From contig NZ_CP120210.1 in the NCBI RefSeq assembly GCF_029369745.1, positions 3,472,001 to 3,536,000 on the forward strand: a stretch of 64,000 nt of DNA, in the 5' to 3' direction. The stretch is from Amycolatopsis sp. QT-25. GTDB taxonomy: Bacteria; Actinomycetota; Actinomycetes; Mycobacteriales; Pseudonocardiaceae. This document shows positions 1 through 10,231 of the stretch, piece after piece; the stretch's first letter is position 1, and each line of letters opens with the position of its first letter. Below the pieces are notes generated by a model. That model saw nothing but the letters and a program-made list of their open reading frames with translations, ran no database searches and was not told the DNA's origin. The translations under genes were made by a program, and so were the position numbers.

Positions 1-3000
1 GCGGCGGGGATGGCGGGGCTGATCAAGGTGGTCCTCGCGATGGTCCACCGGCGGCTGCCGCCGACCCCGCATCATCACGCGCCCAGCCCGCATGTCGATT
101 TCGCCGGTCTCGGCCTCCGGGTGGTCGGTGCCGGAACGGACTGGCCGCGGTACGCCGAAGTCGTGCGGGCCGGGGTCTCCGCGTTCGGCTTCGGGGGCAC
201 CAACGCCCACGTCGTCCTCGAAGAGTGGCCCGCCGCGTCGTTCCCCGCTCGCGGGACGCACACCGAAGACCCTCGGGTGGTGGCGCTGTCGGCCCGGTCG
301 CCCGAAGTGCTCCGGGCGCGTGCCGCCGATCTGGCCGATTGGCTCGAAGACCCCGCCCATCGCGCGGTGTCGCTGGACGCGGTCGCCGCGACGCTGGCCA
401 GGGGCCGGGACCATCTGCCGGTCCGCGGCGCGGTGGTGGCCGGGGAACGCGGCCGGGCGGCCGCCGCACTGCGGGAACTGGCCGCCGGCCGCGACGGCGG
501 GGACGTCGTCGTCGGCGAGGCCGGTCCCGCGTCCGACGTCGTGTTCGTCTTCTCCGGTTACGGTTCCCAGTGGCCCGGGATGGGCCGTCTTCTGCTGCGC
601 ACCGAATCCGCGTTCCGCGCCGAGGTGGAGGCGCTCGATCCGGTGTTCCTCGCCGAAGCGGGATTCTCCCTGCGCGCGGTCCTCTCCGGGGAGCGGGACC
701 TGCCGGACCTCGCCGCGACGCAGCTCGCGTTGTTCGGTATGCACCTCGCCCTCGCCGGGCTCTGGCGTGCGCATGGCGTCGTCCCGGCCGCGGTCGTCGG
801 CCATTCGATGGGCGAGGTCGCGGCCGCCGTCGTCGCGGGGGCACTGGACGTCGCCGAGGGCCTGCGGGTGATGACCACGCGCGCCCGGTTGCTCGCCGAG
901 GTCGACGCGTCCGGCGACGGTGCGATGGCGGTGGTCGAACTGTCCCCGGCCGAGCTCGCCGAGCTGGAAGCGGAGTTCCCCGGCGTCACCGTGGCGGTGT
1001 ACGCCTCGCCGGTCCAGTGCACCGTCAGTGGCGGCGCCGGGCAGGTCGAGGCGCTGGTGTCGCACGTGGAGAGTCTCGGCAGGCTGGCGAAGCGGCTGCC
1101 GGTCGGAGGTGCCGGCCATTCGGAGGCCGTCGACGCCGTCCTCGGCCGGTTCCGCGCCGAGCTCGACGGGCTCTCCCCGCGACCGGCGGTGATTCCCTGT
1201 TACAGCAGCGTTCTCGAGAATCCACAGTGGTCACCGGTGTTCGACGTCGAATACTGGGCGGCGAATCTGCGCCGTCCGGTGCGGTTCAGCCAGGCGCTGG
1301 CAGCGGCGACCGCGGACGGGTACGGCGTGTTCGTCGAGATCTCGCCGCATCCGATGGCGCTGGCCGCGATCGAACAGAGCACCGGCGCGCTCGCGCTGCC
1401 GTCGGCGAGCCGCAGGATCGACGAACGGACGGCGTTCCTGACCACGCTCGCCCGGCTCCACACCCTCGGGCTGCCCGGGGTGCTCGACCGCGGTGGCCCC
1501 CGCCCGCTCCCGGTCGAGCTGCCCGGACCGCGCTGGCGGCATGAACGGTTCTGGCCGCGGCGCCCCGCCCCCCGGCCCCGATCCGATGGCGAGCACCCGT
1601 TGCTGGGCGTGCACATCGAACAGCCGACCGGCGACGGGCACCTGTGGCGCGCGGACGTCGGGACGACGGCACAGCCGTGGCTGGCCGACCACGCGGCGAT
1701 GGGTGTCCCGCTGTTCCCCGCCGCCGGTTTCCTGGAACTGGCGCTCGCGGCGGCGAAGACCACGCTGCGGCCGGGCGGGCGACTACGCATCAGCGGTCTC
1801 GAACTGCACCGCGTGCTCCCGCTCGCCGCGCACACCGAGGTGACGACCAGTCTGCGCACGGGATCCGGACTGTCCGAAGTGGACATCTACGCGCGGTCCG
1901 CGGACGGGGGCTGGGTCCGGCACGCCGCCGCCCGCGTCGGCGACGGGAACACCGCGGTCGTGCCGTTCGGCGCGGTCGGTGACGACGCCCGGCCGGTCGA
2001 CCTCTACCCGGTGCTGGCCGCGGCCGGACAGAGCTACGGCCCCGCTTTCCGCGGGCTCCGGGAGGTTCTGGCGGCGCAGGGCCGCGCTTCGGCGAGAATC
2101 ACGCTGCCCACCGACCATCCCGCGTACGTCCTGCACCCGGTGATCGCCGACGCCTGCCTGCACGCGCTGGCCGCGGCCGCCGGGGACGCGCTGCGCGAGG
2201 CCGACGGCGTCTTCCTGCCGCTGACCTTGGGCGAGATCGTCCTCGCCGGTGATCCCCGGCGCGGTGTCCGGGTCGACGCCGTGCTGGACTCGCTCGATCC
2301 GGCCGGTGACGGCCTGGTCGGCGGCGTCCAGCTGGTCGACGCCGACGACGTCGTCCTGGTCGAGTTCCGCGACGTCTACTGCCGCCGGTTCCAGCGTTCG
2401 GCACTGCCGGTGCCGATGGCGGACCTGCTGTTCGAGACGGTCTGGCGGCAGGCCGGGCCCCCGGCGGCGAAACCGGGGCCGCGCAGCTGGGTGGTCCTGG
2501 AGGACGGTTCGCCGTGGGGGCCGGCGTTGCGCGAACGACTCGCCGGGGACGAACTGGTGACGGTTCCGCTCGGGGATCGGGCCGCGCTCGCGGAGATTCT
2601 GCGTTCCCGCGACGTGACCGGAGTCCTCGCGTGGGTCCCCACCGCGGCCGTGTCCGACCCGATGCGAGCCGCGCGGGGTGTCGCCATGCTCTCCGGCGTC
2701 GTCGCCGAGCTGGCCGACGCGGCGTCCGCACCACGGTTGTGGCTGATCAGCGCCGGTGCCTCGGCCGTCGAGCCCGGCGAACGCGGTGATCCGGGGCAGG
2801 GGTGGCTGCGAGGGCTGGTCCGTGTGCTCGCTTTCGAACACCCCGAGCTGCGAGCGAGCCAGGTCGACTTCGACGCCGGGCCGGACCCGGCGCGGTCGTG
2901 GGTCGCCGGGCTGGCGGCGGAGCTCCGCGCGGACGCGCCGGACGACGAGATCGCCTGGCGGGAGGGCGTCCGGTACACGCGGCTGCTGGCCCGTCCGGAA

Positions 3001-5166
3001 CTCGGGGAAGCCGGCCGCGAAACCGTGGTGCGCGACGGCGCCTACGTGATCACCGGTGGTCTCGGCGGCCTCGGACTCGTCGCGGCGGAGTGGCTGGCCG
3101 GGCGCGGCGCGACCAGGCTGGTCCTTTCCGGGCGCCGTGGCGCGAGCCCCGCCGTCTTGGCGGACCTGCGTGAAGTGGGCGTGGACGTCCGCGTGGTGAC
3201 GGGTGACATCGCCGAGCCGGGGACGGCCGAAGCGCTGGTCGCCGCCGCCACCGAAGGCGGTATGCCGTTGCGTGGCGTACTGCACGCGGCCGGTGTGCTG
3301 GCCGACGGTGCCGCCATCGCCGTCGACGAGGATGCCGTCGAGGCCGTCTGGCGCGGGAAGGCGCTGGGAGCGTGGCGATTGCACGAGGCCACGACCGGAC
3401 ACGAACTCGACTGGTGGCTGACGTACTCCTCGGCGGCCGCGTTGTTCGGCTCGCCGGGGCAGGCCGCCTACGCGACCGCGAACGCCTGGGTGGACGCCCT
3501 CGTCGAGTGGCGCCGGGCCGGCGGATCACCGGCGGCGACCATCGGCTGGGGAGCCTGGGGCGAGGCGGGAGCGGCGGTCGGGACCCGGAACCCGGTACTC
3601 GAACCGCTCGGCACGGACGAGGCGCTGGCGGCGATGGACGCCGTGCTGAGCCGTGACCGCGGATCGACCGGCATCGCCCGCGTCGACGCCGGGACCGTGC
3701 TGGCGCTGTTCCCGCGTCTGGCCGCAAGGCCGTTCTTCGAGATCCTGGTGCCGAAGGAAGAATCGGATACCGCTCCGTCCACCTGGGACGGATTGGACGC
3801 GCTGCGGGCGGTCCTGCCGGAAGCGGCCCGCGAGATGCTGGCCGACTATCTCGCCGGCCTCGTCGCCGGGATGCTCGGCCTCGCCGCGGACGAGATCGAC
3901 CGGCACGTCCCGCTCACCCGGCTCGGCCTGGACTCCCTCACCGCCATGCGCGCCAGGGGTGTCGTCGACCGCGATTTCGGCCTGCCGCTGCCCATTCCGT
4001 TGCTGTTGCGCGGTGCCAGCCTCGGCGAGCTCGCCGACCACCTCGCGGAACAGGCCGGGTTCGGCGAGGGAGTCTCGCGGCCCGCCCGGCCGGACGTGAC
4101 CGTCGGACCGCGCGATCCGGCCGAACGCTGGATCGCCCGGCACTGGCAGACGGAACTCGACGGTGCGGAACCCGGCGTCCACGACGACTTCTTCGCCGCG
4201 GGCGGCGACCACGAGGCGGCGAGCCGGCTGCGTGCGGTGTTCGCCGGGCAGCTCGGCGCGATCCCCGACGCCGACCGGCTCTTCGCCACGCCGACGATCG
4301 CCGCGATGGCCGATCTGCTGCGTGACCGGATCGAGGGCCGCGGGGACTGTCCCGTCCGGCCGCTGCGCGAAGGCGGCGTGGATCCGGTGTTCCTGTTCCA
4401 TCCGGCGGGCGGTCCGACGAGCGTCTACGAGGGGCTCGTCCGCCTGTTGCCGGAGGGCAGGCCCGTCTACGGGCTCGAACGGATCGACGAAGAGGACACC
4501 GTCGAAGACAAGGCCGAGTGCTATCTCGAGCTGATCCGGGAGATCCAGCCGCAGGGCCCGTATCGGCTGGGCGGGTGGTCGTTCGGCGGCTGCCTCGCCT
4601 ACGAGACCGCCCGCAGGCTGACCGCGGTGGGGGAGCGGGTCGATCTCGTGTTCCTGATCGACAGCATCCTTCCCTTGCCCGCGCCGGGGAGGCCGGCGGA
4701 CGAGATCCTGCTGGACCGGTTCGACCGGTTCGCCGAGCACGTCGAACGGACCTACGGTGTCCCGCTGGACATCCCGCGCGAGGACCTCGTCCGGCTCGGT
4801 GACGACGAACAGATCCGGCTCGTGATCAGCAGGCTGGCCGCCCAGGTCCCGGAGATGGGACAGGGCGTGCTGCGGCACCAGTACGAATCCTATGTGGACG
4901 CCCGGGTCGCGGAACGCTACCAGCCGGGACCCTATGCGGGGCCGGTGCTCCTGGTGCGTGCGCAGGAGCCGCATCCGCTGACCACCGCCCTCGATCCGCG
5001 ATACCTGCGGACCGACGACGCCCTCGGCTGGGACGTGTTCTGCCCGGATCTGGAAGTGGTGCGGGTGCCGGGTGATCACCTGTCGATGATCGACCCGCCA
5101 CACGTCGAAGTGGTCGCCGCCGAGCTGTCCGCCCGGCTCTCGGCGCCGAGGGCGGCGAGACCATGA
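1..5166 (+). CDS. Type I polyketide synthase, C-terminal part (KS-AT-DH-KR-ACP-ACP*-TE)
   Basis: The frame is open to the window edge, so the gene begins upstream and most of the KS, including its active cysteine, is missing. Visible domains in order: end of KS (GFGGTNAHV, about nt 190-215); AT with the nucleophile motif GHSMGE (Ser codon 805) and an unusual GAGHS where typical ATs show HAFH or YASH; DH with HxxxGxxxxP (His codon 1690); KR with GGLGGLG near 3055 and the [15 protein letters not shown] catalytic region; ACP with LGLDSL (Ser codon 3934); a second carrier-like fold whose GGDHEAA has His (codon 4210) where the phosphopantetheine Ser should be; and a TE with GWSFGG (Ser codon 4579). 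No ER domain is visible. It probably builds and releases a reduced fatty or polyketide acyl chain. The stop overlaps the next ATG (ATGA), so the carboxylase gene is translationally coupled. Domain identity is firm; the product is unknown. Confidence 0.93.
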   Translation, partial: AAGMAGLIKVVLAMVHRRLPPTPHHHAPSPHVDFAGLGLRVVGAGTDWPRYAEVVRAGVSAFGFGGTNAHVVLEEWPAASFPARGTHTEDPRVVALSARSPEVLRARAADLADWLEDPAHRAVSLDAVAATLARGRDHLPVRGAVVAGERGRAAAALRELAAGRDGGDVVVGEAGPASDVVFVFSGYGSQWPGMGRLLLRTESAFRAEVEALDPVFLAEAGFSLRAVLSGERDLPDLAATQLALFGMHLALAGLWRAHGVVPAAVVGHSMGEVAAAVVAGALDVAEGLRVMTTRARLLAEVDASGDGAMAVVELSPAELAELEAEFPGVTVAVYASPVQCTVSGGAGQVEALVSHVESLGRLAKRLPVGGAGHSEAVDAVLGRFRAELDGLSPRPAVIPCYSSVLENPQWSPVFDVEYWAANLRRPVRFSQALAAATADGYGVFVEISPHPMALAAIEQSTGALALPSASRRIDERTAFLTTLARLHTLGLPGVLDRGGPRPLPVELPGPRWRHERFWPRRPAPRPRSDGEHPLLGVHIEQPTGDGHLWRADVGTTAQPWLADHAAMGVPLFPAAGFLELALAAAKTTLRPGGRLRISGLELHRVLPLAAHTEVTTSLRTGSGLSEVDIYARSADGGWVRHAAARVGDGNTAVVPFGAVGDDARPVDLYPVLAAAGQSYGPAFRGLREVLAAQGRASARITLPTDHPAYVLHPVIADACLHALAAAAGDALREADGVFLPLTLGEIVLAGDPRRGVRVDAVLDSLDPAGDGLVGGVQLVDADDVVLVEFRDVYCRRFQRSALPVPMADLLFETVWRQAGPPAAKPGPRSWVVLEDGSPWGPALRERLAGDELVTVPLGDRAALAEILRSRDVTGVLAWVPTAAVSDPMRAARGVAMLSGVVAELADAASAPRLWLISAGASAVEPGERGDPGQGWLRGLVRVLAFEHPELRASQVDFDAGPDPARSWVAGLAAELRADAPDDEIAWREGVRYTRLLARPELGEAGRETVVRDGAYVITGGLGGLGLVAAEWLAGRGATRLVLSGRRGASPAVLADLREVGVDVRVVTGDIAEPGTAEALVAAATEGGMPLRGVLHAAGVLADGAAIAVDEDAVEAVWRGKALGAWRLHEATTGHELDWWLTYSSAAALFGSPGQAAYATANAWVDALVEWRRAGGSPAATIGWGAWGEAGAAVGTRNPVLEPLGTDEALAAMDAVLSRDRGSTGIARVDAGTVLALFPRLAARPFFEILVPKEESDTAPSTWDGLDALRAVLPEAAREMLADYLAGLVAGMLGLAADEIDRHVPLTRLGLDSLTAMRARGVVDRDFGLPLPIPLLLRGASLGELADHLAEQAGFGEGVSRPARPDVTVGPRDPAERWIARHWQTELDGAEPGVHDDFFAAGGDHEAASRLRAVFAGQLGAIPDADRLFATPTIAAMADLLRDRIEGRGDCPVRPLREGGVDPVFLFHPAGGPTSVYEGLVRLLPEGRPVYGLERIDEEDTVEDKAECYLELIREIQPQGPYRLGGWSFGGCLAYETARRLTAVGERVDLVFLIDSILPLPAPGRPADEILLDRFDRFAEHVERTYGVPLDIPREDLVRLGDDEQIRLVISRLAAQVPEMGQGVLRHQYESYVDARVAERYQPGPYAGPVLLVRAQEPHPLTTALDPRYLRTDDALGWDVFCPDLEVVRVPGDHLSMIDPPHVEVVAAELSARLSAPRAARP

Positions 5167-6746
5167 CCGATATCCCGTTCGCGCCGACGACGGCGTTCCG
5201 GATCGCCGATCTCGCCGCCCGTCAGGACGAAGCCGTCCGGATCGCCGAGAAGCGGGCCGTCGACCGGCAGCACGCCAAGGGCAAGCTGACCGCGCGGGAG
5301 CGTGTCGAGCTGTTGCTGGACCCGGGTTCCTTCGTCGAACTCGACCAGTTCGCCCGGCACCGGTGCGCCGAGTTCGGGATGGACGCCAACCGGCCGTACG
5401 GCGACGGTGTGGTGACCGGGCACGGCACCGTCGACGGCAGGCAGATCTGCGTGTTCTCCCAGGACTTCACGGTCTTCGGCGGCAGCATGGGCGAAGTGTT
5501 CGGCGAGAAGGTCCTCAAGGTGATGGACCTGGCGATGACGCTGGGCTGCCCCGTCGTCGGGATCAACGACTCCGGCGGCGCCCGGATCCAGGAAGGCGTC
5601 GTCTCGCTGGCCTACTACGCCGAGCTCGGCAGGCGCAACGCGCTGGCCTCCGGCGTGATCCCGCAGCTCTCGCTGATCATGGGGCCCTGCGCCGGTGGGG
5701 CGGTCTACTCGCCGGCGATCACCGACTTCACCGTGATGGTCGACGAGACCGCGCACATGTTCGTCACCGGGCCGGACGTCGTGCACGCCGTCAGCGGCGA
5801 GCGGGTCACCGCCCAGCAGCTCGGCGGTGCCGCGGTGAACAGCGAGGTCTCGGGCAACGCCCACCACCGGGCGGCCGGCGAAGAGGACGCGATCGACTGG
5901 GTGCGAACGTTGCTCGGCTACCTGCCGTCCAACAACCTCGACGCCGTCCCGCAGTACGCCGACGAAACCGATCCCGGACTCACCGCCGCCGACCTCGAAC
6001 TCGACCGGCTGGTGCCCGATTCGCTGAACCAGGTCTACGACATGACCGAGGTGATCGTCCGGCTCGTCGACGACGGCGACTTCCTGGAGGTGCACAGCGG
6101 CTTCGCGCCGAACATGATCTGCGCGTTCGGCCGGGTGCGGGGCCGCACCGTCGGTGTCGTGGCCAACCAGCCGCGGCATCAGGCCGGCGTGATCGACATC
6201 GACGCCTCGGAGAAGGCCGCACGGTTCGTGCGGTTCTGTGACGCCTTCACCATCCCGATCCTCACCCTCGCCGACGTCCCCGGCTACCTGCCCGGCGAGG
6301 CGCAGGAACGGCACGGGATCATCCGCCGTGGCGCCAAACTGATCTATGCCTACGCCGAAGCGACCGTGCCGAAGGTGACCGTGGTGATCCGCAAGGCCTA
6401 CGGCGGCGGCTACGCGGTCATGGGGTCGAAGCACCTCGGCGCGGACGTCAACCTGGCCTGGCCCACCGCGGAGATCGCGGTGATGGGCGCCGAGGGCGCG
6501 GTGCGGGTGCTGCACCGGCACGAACTGGCCGCGCTGCCGCCGGAACAGCGCTCCGCCGAACAGCGGCGGCTCACCGAGGCGTACCGCGAACGGCATTCGA
6601 ATCCCTACGTGGCAGCGGAACGCGGCTACGTCGACCAGGTCATCGCGCCGTCGCAGACCCGCCTGCAGGTGGCGCGGGCGCTGCACGCGCTGCGGACCAA
6701 ACGGCAGACCCTCCCGGCCAAGAAGCACGGGAACATCCCCTTGTGA
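5163..6746 (+). CDS. Acyl-CoA carboxylase carboxyltransferase (beta) subunit, AccD/PccB family
   Basis: 527 aa, the usual length for actinobacterial AccD/PccB proteins, ending in the family-typical KKHGNIPL. It transfers carboxyl from carboxybiotin to an acyl-CoA, making a malonyl-type extender. Crotonase-fold landmarks are present: [11 protein letters not shown] and [12 protein letters not shown] in the N-terminal half, and [22 protein letters not shown] split across the C-terminal half. At the position that discriminates acyl-CoA length (Asp in Streptomyces PccB YDVMGSK, Cys in AccD5) this protein has Ala ([10 protein letters not shown]), compatible with a larger acyl-CoA; that reading is an inference. 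The start ATG overlaps the PKS stop and there is no independent strong RBS, so the two proteins are probably made in a fixed ratio. By analogy with Pks13-AccD4 it may supply the extender unit to the PKS. No biotin-carboxylase (alpha) gene is in view. Confidence 0.95.
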   Translation: MTDIPFAPTTAFRIADLAARQDEAVRIAEKRAVDRQHAKGKLTARERVELLLDPGSFVELDQFARHRCAEFGMDANRPYGDGVVTGHGTVDGRQICVFSQDFTVFGGSMGEVFGEKVLKVMDLAMTLGCPVVGINDSGGARIQEGVVSLAYYAELGRRNALASGVIPQLSLIMGPCAGGAVYSPAITDFTVMVDETAHMFVTGPDVVHAVSGERVTAQQLGGAAVNSEVSGNAHHRAAGEEDAIDWVRTLLGYLPSNNLDAVPQYADETDPGLTAADLELDRLVPDSLNQVYDMTEVIVRLVDDGDFLEVHSGFAPNMICAFGRVRGRTVGVVANQPRHQAGVIDIDASEKAARFVRFCDAFTIPILTLADVPGYLPGEAQERHGIIRRGAKLIYAYAEATVPKVTVVIRKAYGGGYAVMGSKHLGADVNLAWPTAEIAVMGAEGAVRVLHRHELAALPPEQRSAEQRRLTEAYRERHSNPYVAAERGYVDQVIAPSQTRLQVARALHALRTKRQTLPAKKHGNIPL

Positions 6747-6759
6747 GCGAGGAGAAACG

Positions 6760-7737
6760 ATGAAGCGAACGTGGCGGTGGGGTGCGCTGGCGCTGTGCTT
6801 GGCCGCCCTGCTCGGGAGCTCGGTCCCGGCGAGCGCGGCACCCACACCGGTCACCGCCGACAACGGCGCGAAGGTCGTCGAGGAGACGTGGCTGGACGCG
6901 CGCACCGTCGACCTCAAGATCAGTTCCCCCTCGCTCGGTACCACCGGGATGGTCCGCCTGCTCGTGCCCGCCGGCTGGGCCGCGCAACCCACGCGGACCT
7001 GGCCGGCGCTGTACCTGCTGCACGGCTGCTGTGAACCGGTGGACTACCGCTCCTGGGACCAGTTCACCGACGTCAAGGCGTTCACCGCGGACAAGGACGC
7101 CCTCGTGGTCATGCCGACCGGCGGGCCCGCGGGGATGTACACGAAGTGGTGGAACTTCGGGCTCAAGAGCACGCCGGACTGGGACACCTTCCACACCCTG
7201 GAAGTGCGGCAGATCGTCGAACGCGGCTACCGGGCGGGCACCCGCCGGGTGATCGCCGGGCTGTCGATCGGCGGATACGGCGCGCTCGCGTATTCGTACA
7301 AGCACCAGGGGATGTTCGCCGCGGCGGCGTCCTACAGCGGCGTGCCGAACACGCTCAGCCAGGGAGCCCCGCTGTTCATCCAAGGAATCCTCGCCCGTGC
7401 GGGGATCTTCAACTACCTCGAACTCTGGGGGGACAGCTGGGGCATGCGGCCGCTCTGGACGGCGAACAACCCGTTCGACCACGTCGGCGACCTGCGCGGC
7501 ACGGCGCTCTACATCTCCTGCGGGAACGGGAAAACCGGCCCGCTCGATCCGCCGGGGCGGTCCGACATCTTCGAACCTCAGGCGCTGGCCTCCTCGGTGA
7601 GCTTCACGGACCGGTTGAAGGCCAAGGGGATCCCGGTGACCGTCGACTACTACGGCGACGGCACGCACAGCTGGCCGTACTGGCAGCGTGCGCTGCGCAA
7701 CTCCTGGCCGGTACTGGCAGGTGGACTCGGCCTTTGA
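6760..7737 (+). CDS. Secreted Ag85-like acyltransferase/esterase (alpha/beta hydrolase)
   Basis: 325 aa with a Sec signal peptide of about 27 residues (KRTWRW, hydrophobic core, ending ASAA). The nucleophile elbow is GLSIGGYG (Ser169), and the C-terminal catalytic-His motif is DGTHSWPYW (His303), closely matching the GTHSWEYW of mycobacterial antigen 85 mycolyltransferases. The family (esterase D/Ag85) transfers or hydrolyses acyl groups outside the cell. The start is supported by AGGAGAAACG directly upstream, 13 nt after the carboxylase stop, so it is probably co-transcribed with the PKS and carboxylase. In mycolate makers Ag85 acts on the acyl chain that Pks13 condenses. Whether this protein moves the neighbouring PKS product onto a sugar or envelope acceptor is inferred from position only; a general esterase is the alternative. 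Confidence 0.85.
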   Translation: MKRTWRWGALALCLAALLGSSVPASAAPTPVTADNGAKVVEETWLDARTVDLKISSPSLGTTGMVRLLVPAGWAAQPTRTWPALYLLHGCCEPVDYRSWDQFTDVKAFTADKDALVVMPTGGPAGMYTKWWNFGLKSTPDWDTFHTLEVRQIVERGYRAGTRRVIAGLSIGGYGALAYSYKHQGMFAAAASYSGVPNTLSQGAPLFIQGILARAGIFNYLELWGDSWGMRPLWTANNPFDHVGDLRGTALYISCGNGKTGPLDPPGRSDIFEPQALASSVSFTDRLKAKGIPVTVDYYGDGTHSWPYWQRALRNSWPVLAGGLGL

Positions 7738-7802
7738 CCGGGTCGTGAGCGGCGATTTGGGTTCGGCCCGAGGTGTCTTCGATATCTACCCGATCGCGTG
7801 TC

Positions 7803-7828
7803 CGTGAAGGCCTCCCAAGGGGGTCACG
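7803..7828. repeat. Degenerate copy of the CGTGAAGGCCTCC palindrome family
   Basis: CGTGAAGGCCTCCC is followed after a few bases by GGGGTCACG, so only the outer stem can pair. It is a weak, decayed member of the family seen best at 23413-23469 and 34559-34607, and lies just after the Ag85-like gene. Confidence 0.45.
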
Positions 7829-7870
7829 ATCGGTGACTGTTTGCTTGCTGTTCGCTGTACGCTTGTGTGC

Positions 7871-8319
7871 ATGGTCGAGGGGGATATCGGAGGCCACGAG
7901 GCTGTCGTGGCGGCGTGTGCCCAGGCGGTCCGATCTGGGAGACGAACACCGAGGAGTTCGAGCTGGTCTTCGCCCGGGCCACGGTGTGTGGTCGTCGGCC
8001 TGCTCGGCCAGGTGTCGAGGTAGTCGAGGTCGAAGGACGCGGGACGTGGACGTTCGTGTTCTCCACACCGCAACGGCTCGCCGCGCACTACGGAGACTGC
8101 GACCTGTACGCGACCACCGGTGCTGATCTTCTCGAACAGTTGCCGGTCGGCATCGGGGTGATGCTGGACCCGGACGACGACCACCGGATGCCCATTCTGA
8201 ATCGAATGGTGCCACCCAAGGTTCTCGCAGCGGTCCGCCGCCGACATGAGCACCACTCCGGCAAAACCGGCGGCTTGGACGCCGTCTCGCACCTTGAACG
8301 GCGAGAGCGCGTGCGGTGA
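7871..8319 (+). pseudogene. SseB-like domain protein of a T7SS toxin cassette, frameshifted
   Basis: The C-terminal part is clear in the frame ending at 8319: EEFELVFARA, then GTWTFVFSTPQRLAAHYG and DLLEQLPVGIGVMLDPDDDH, the pattern of SseB-N-domain proteins that sit upstream of actinobacterial WXG toxin genes. A convincing N-terminus (MVEGDIGGHEAVVAACAQAVRSG, split here as MVEGDIGGHE + AVVAACAQAVRSG) begins with the ATG at 7871 but lies in another frame, so a small indel falls near 7930. An alternative start in the C-terminal frame (7867) would give an Arg/Gly-rich N-terminus that does not look like protein. The stop overlaps the next GTG (GTGA). The role of SseB-like proteins in these cassettes is not established. 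Assignment is from pattern memory. Confidence 0.5.
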
Positions 8320-8638
8320 GCTGGGACGGACCAGGGTTCCATGTTGACATAGAGGTGCTGGAGGGCGCTGCGAAGGGAATCGCCCAAAGCGTCCATGACC
8401 AGCAATCCTTCGCACTGCGAGGTCTGTGTGGCGACGCCGCTCTCTATGGGCACTCCGGCGTGCACAGCGCTCTCGCGGACTACTGCGCGCGATGGAGTCA
8501 AGGACTCGGCACGCTGACCGAGGACGCCGAGGTCGTCGGCGAGTTCCTGGAGCACGTCGCCAAGGCCTACCGCGGCACCGATGCGGCCGCGGCAGAAAAC
8601 TGCGCCTGGACCCCGGCGAGGCGGTGGTCGAGGACTGA
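8316..8638 (+). pseudogene. EspC/WXG100-like small helical partner protein, frameshifted near its end
   Basis: The GTG start at 8316 overlaps the previous stop. About 90 residues (SWDGPGFHVDIEVLEGAA, then LGTLTEDAEVVGEFLEHVAKAYRGTD) resemble the EspC-type or WXG100-like helical-hairpin proteins encoded just before T7SS polymorphic toxins. In the original frame the end reads ENCAWTPARRWSRTDGRAW and runs 16 nt into the toxin gene. One frame away the same DNA reads GRKLRLDPGEAVVED and stops with TGA at 8636-8638, overlapping the toxin ATG as TGATG, which looks like the ancestral end. A one-base deletion near 8594-8600 explains this. The altered tail may be tolerated, so calling it non-functional is an inference. 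Confidence 0.5.
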
Positions 8639-9852
8639 TGGCCGAGCTTGGTGAGACATCGGATCCGCGTACCCTGGTGCCGGGCGATCCGGAAGCGATC
8701 GAAGAGAACGCCCGCGTACTGCATGGCCGACGCCAGGCAACCGGTCAAGTCGGTGACAGCCTCCGCCGGATCGATACCGGCTCATGGACCGGTCCAGCCG
8801 CAACGAAGTTCCATGACAAATTCAGCTATGAGCCGCCTAAATGGCTCGCTGCGTCCGATTCGTTCGAGGCGGTGGCCGAAGGGCTGTCCGCCTATGCCCA
8901 GACCCTGCGGTGGGCACAGGGGCAGGCCAGCGACGCTGTCCGCGTGTAGGACCAGGGGCAGACAGCGACTGCCCGCGCGAAGGCTCACCATGACCGCAAC
9001 GTCGCCAACGCGGACGCTCAGAACCGGCAACGTGCGGCGAATGGCGACCCGACACGCGTCGCCGTCGCACCGTTCTCCGACCCTGGCGAAGCAACCCGGC
9101 AAGCGGCGCGCGACATCCTCGGCCGCGCGCGCCAGCAACTCACCGAAGCCGGAGATCGCGCTGCCGCGATCATCTCCGACGAGGCCGGCGGTGCGCCAAC
9201 GGCCTCGGACTGGCTCGACGACGTCGGCGGTTTCGTCGCCGACTTCGGCGAAGGCGCCTGGAATGCCTTCTCAAGTTCCGCAGAGGGGATATGGAATCTC
9301 GTTTACCCCATCGGGGACCCAGGTAACCCCGATCATGACGGGATCACTGATATCGCCTCGGCGGCATGGCACGACGTCACGCACCCGGTGGAGTTCGGCA
9401 AGCAACTCATCGGCTGGAACGACTGGGCCGATCACCCCGGCAGGGCAAGCGGTCAGATCGTCGGTGGCCTGCTCCTTGGCGGGGCAGCGGCCAAATTCCT
9501 CAAGAATGCCCGCGCCGGGGAGAAACCGGACGCAGGTGGGGCGCCTCCGGTCAAGGCGAAGCTGTCCGAATACTTCGACCCGAACGGTGCGCCGCCGAAG
9601 GCGTCCGATCTGACACGCTATGCCGATGCGCAGGGGTGGCAGAAGCAGCAAACCCCGACCGGACCGGCGAAGTATGTCGATGACAACGGCGTGGTCCGAA
9701 TGACCATCAAGGAGGGCAGTGGCCGGACTCCGGGCAGCGAGAACCCCCACGTCGAGCTGCGCAACGAGGACGGGGTCCGCACCGACCCACACGGCAATCC
9801 GGTGAGCAGGAAGAGCCCCGGTAACCACACACCGATCACCTGGGACCAATGA
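8638..9852 (+). pseudogene. WXG-domain polymorphic toxin (T7SS substrate) with in-frame amber at codon 104
   Basis: One continuous reading frame of 405 codons is interrupted only by TAG at 8947-8949. Residues 1-103 form the WXG-like secretion domain (DTGSWTGPAATKFHDKF, W50-x-G52, and SAYAQTLRWAQGQASDAV). After the stop the frame continues with DQGQTATARAKAHHDR, helical linker, a glycine-rich stretch (GGLLLGGAAAKF) and a C-terminal toxin-like domain ending PHVELRNEDG...RKSPGNHTPITWDQ. Related proteins, as I recall them, read VRLWEQGQ at the interruption, so TGG to TAG (Trp to amber) is the simplest lesion. The C-terminal module looks like a small nuclease-type polymorphic toxin, but I cannot name the family. 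Immediately followed, 4 nt on, by the probable immunity gene. It would be functional only by suppression or if 8947 is a sequencing error. Confidence 0.7.
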
Positions 9853-9856
9853 GCGC

Positions 9857-10231
9857 ATGAAGAACTACACCGACTTCGCCGATCTCGCGCACGTCTTCCT
9901 CGAAGACAGCTACGTCCTCGCGATCGACGAAACTTCCGTCTCCCTGGCCTTCGAGCTGGACCTTGTTCTCACTCCCTCGCATCCGCGCTACCACGAGCCG
10001 CGGTCCGGCGAGCAGCACTGCTACGTGGACGCCGTGCTCACCGTCTCCGGTGCAACGAAGACCGACTGGGTCACGCGGTCAACCCAGACCTTCCACGACG
10101 CCACCGGCGAGGAAGACCTCGGCAACATCGACAGCTTCCGTTACCAGGATGGCTATTACGAAATCACTGGCGACTGGGGCCGCGTTCGGGTCTTCTCCAC
10201 GGCCGAACCTAAGCTCAACATTAATGAATGA
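9857..10231 (+). CDS. Probable immunity protein for the adjacent polymorphic toxin
   Basis: 124 aa, acidic, no signal peptide or membrane segment (starts MKNYTDFADLAHVFLED; ends AEPKLNINE). Polymorphic-toxin operons normally place the cognate immunity gene directly after the toxin, and this gene starts 4 nt after the toxin stop. The family is not recognised, so the function rests on position, size and acidity. Unlike its three upstream neighbours it has no visible lesion, as expected if protection against sibling cells that still carry an active toxin is selected. Confidence 0.6.
   Translation: MKNYTDFADLAHVFLEDSYVLAIDETSVSLAFELDLVLTPSHPRYHEPRSGEQHCYVDAVLTVSGATKTDWVTRSTQTFHDATGEEDLGNIDSFRYQDGYYEITGDWGRVRVFSTAEPKLNINE

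Noticed and set aside
225..1544. 439-codon open frame overlapping the PKS on the same strand
   Set aside because: Arg/Gly-rich composition typical of a shifted GC-rich frame; the true frame shows clear AT-domain motifs.
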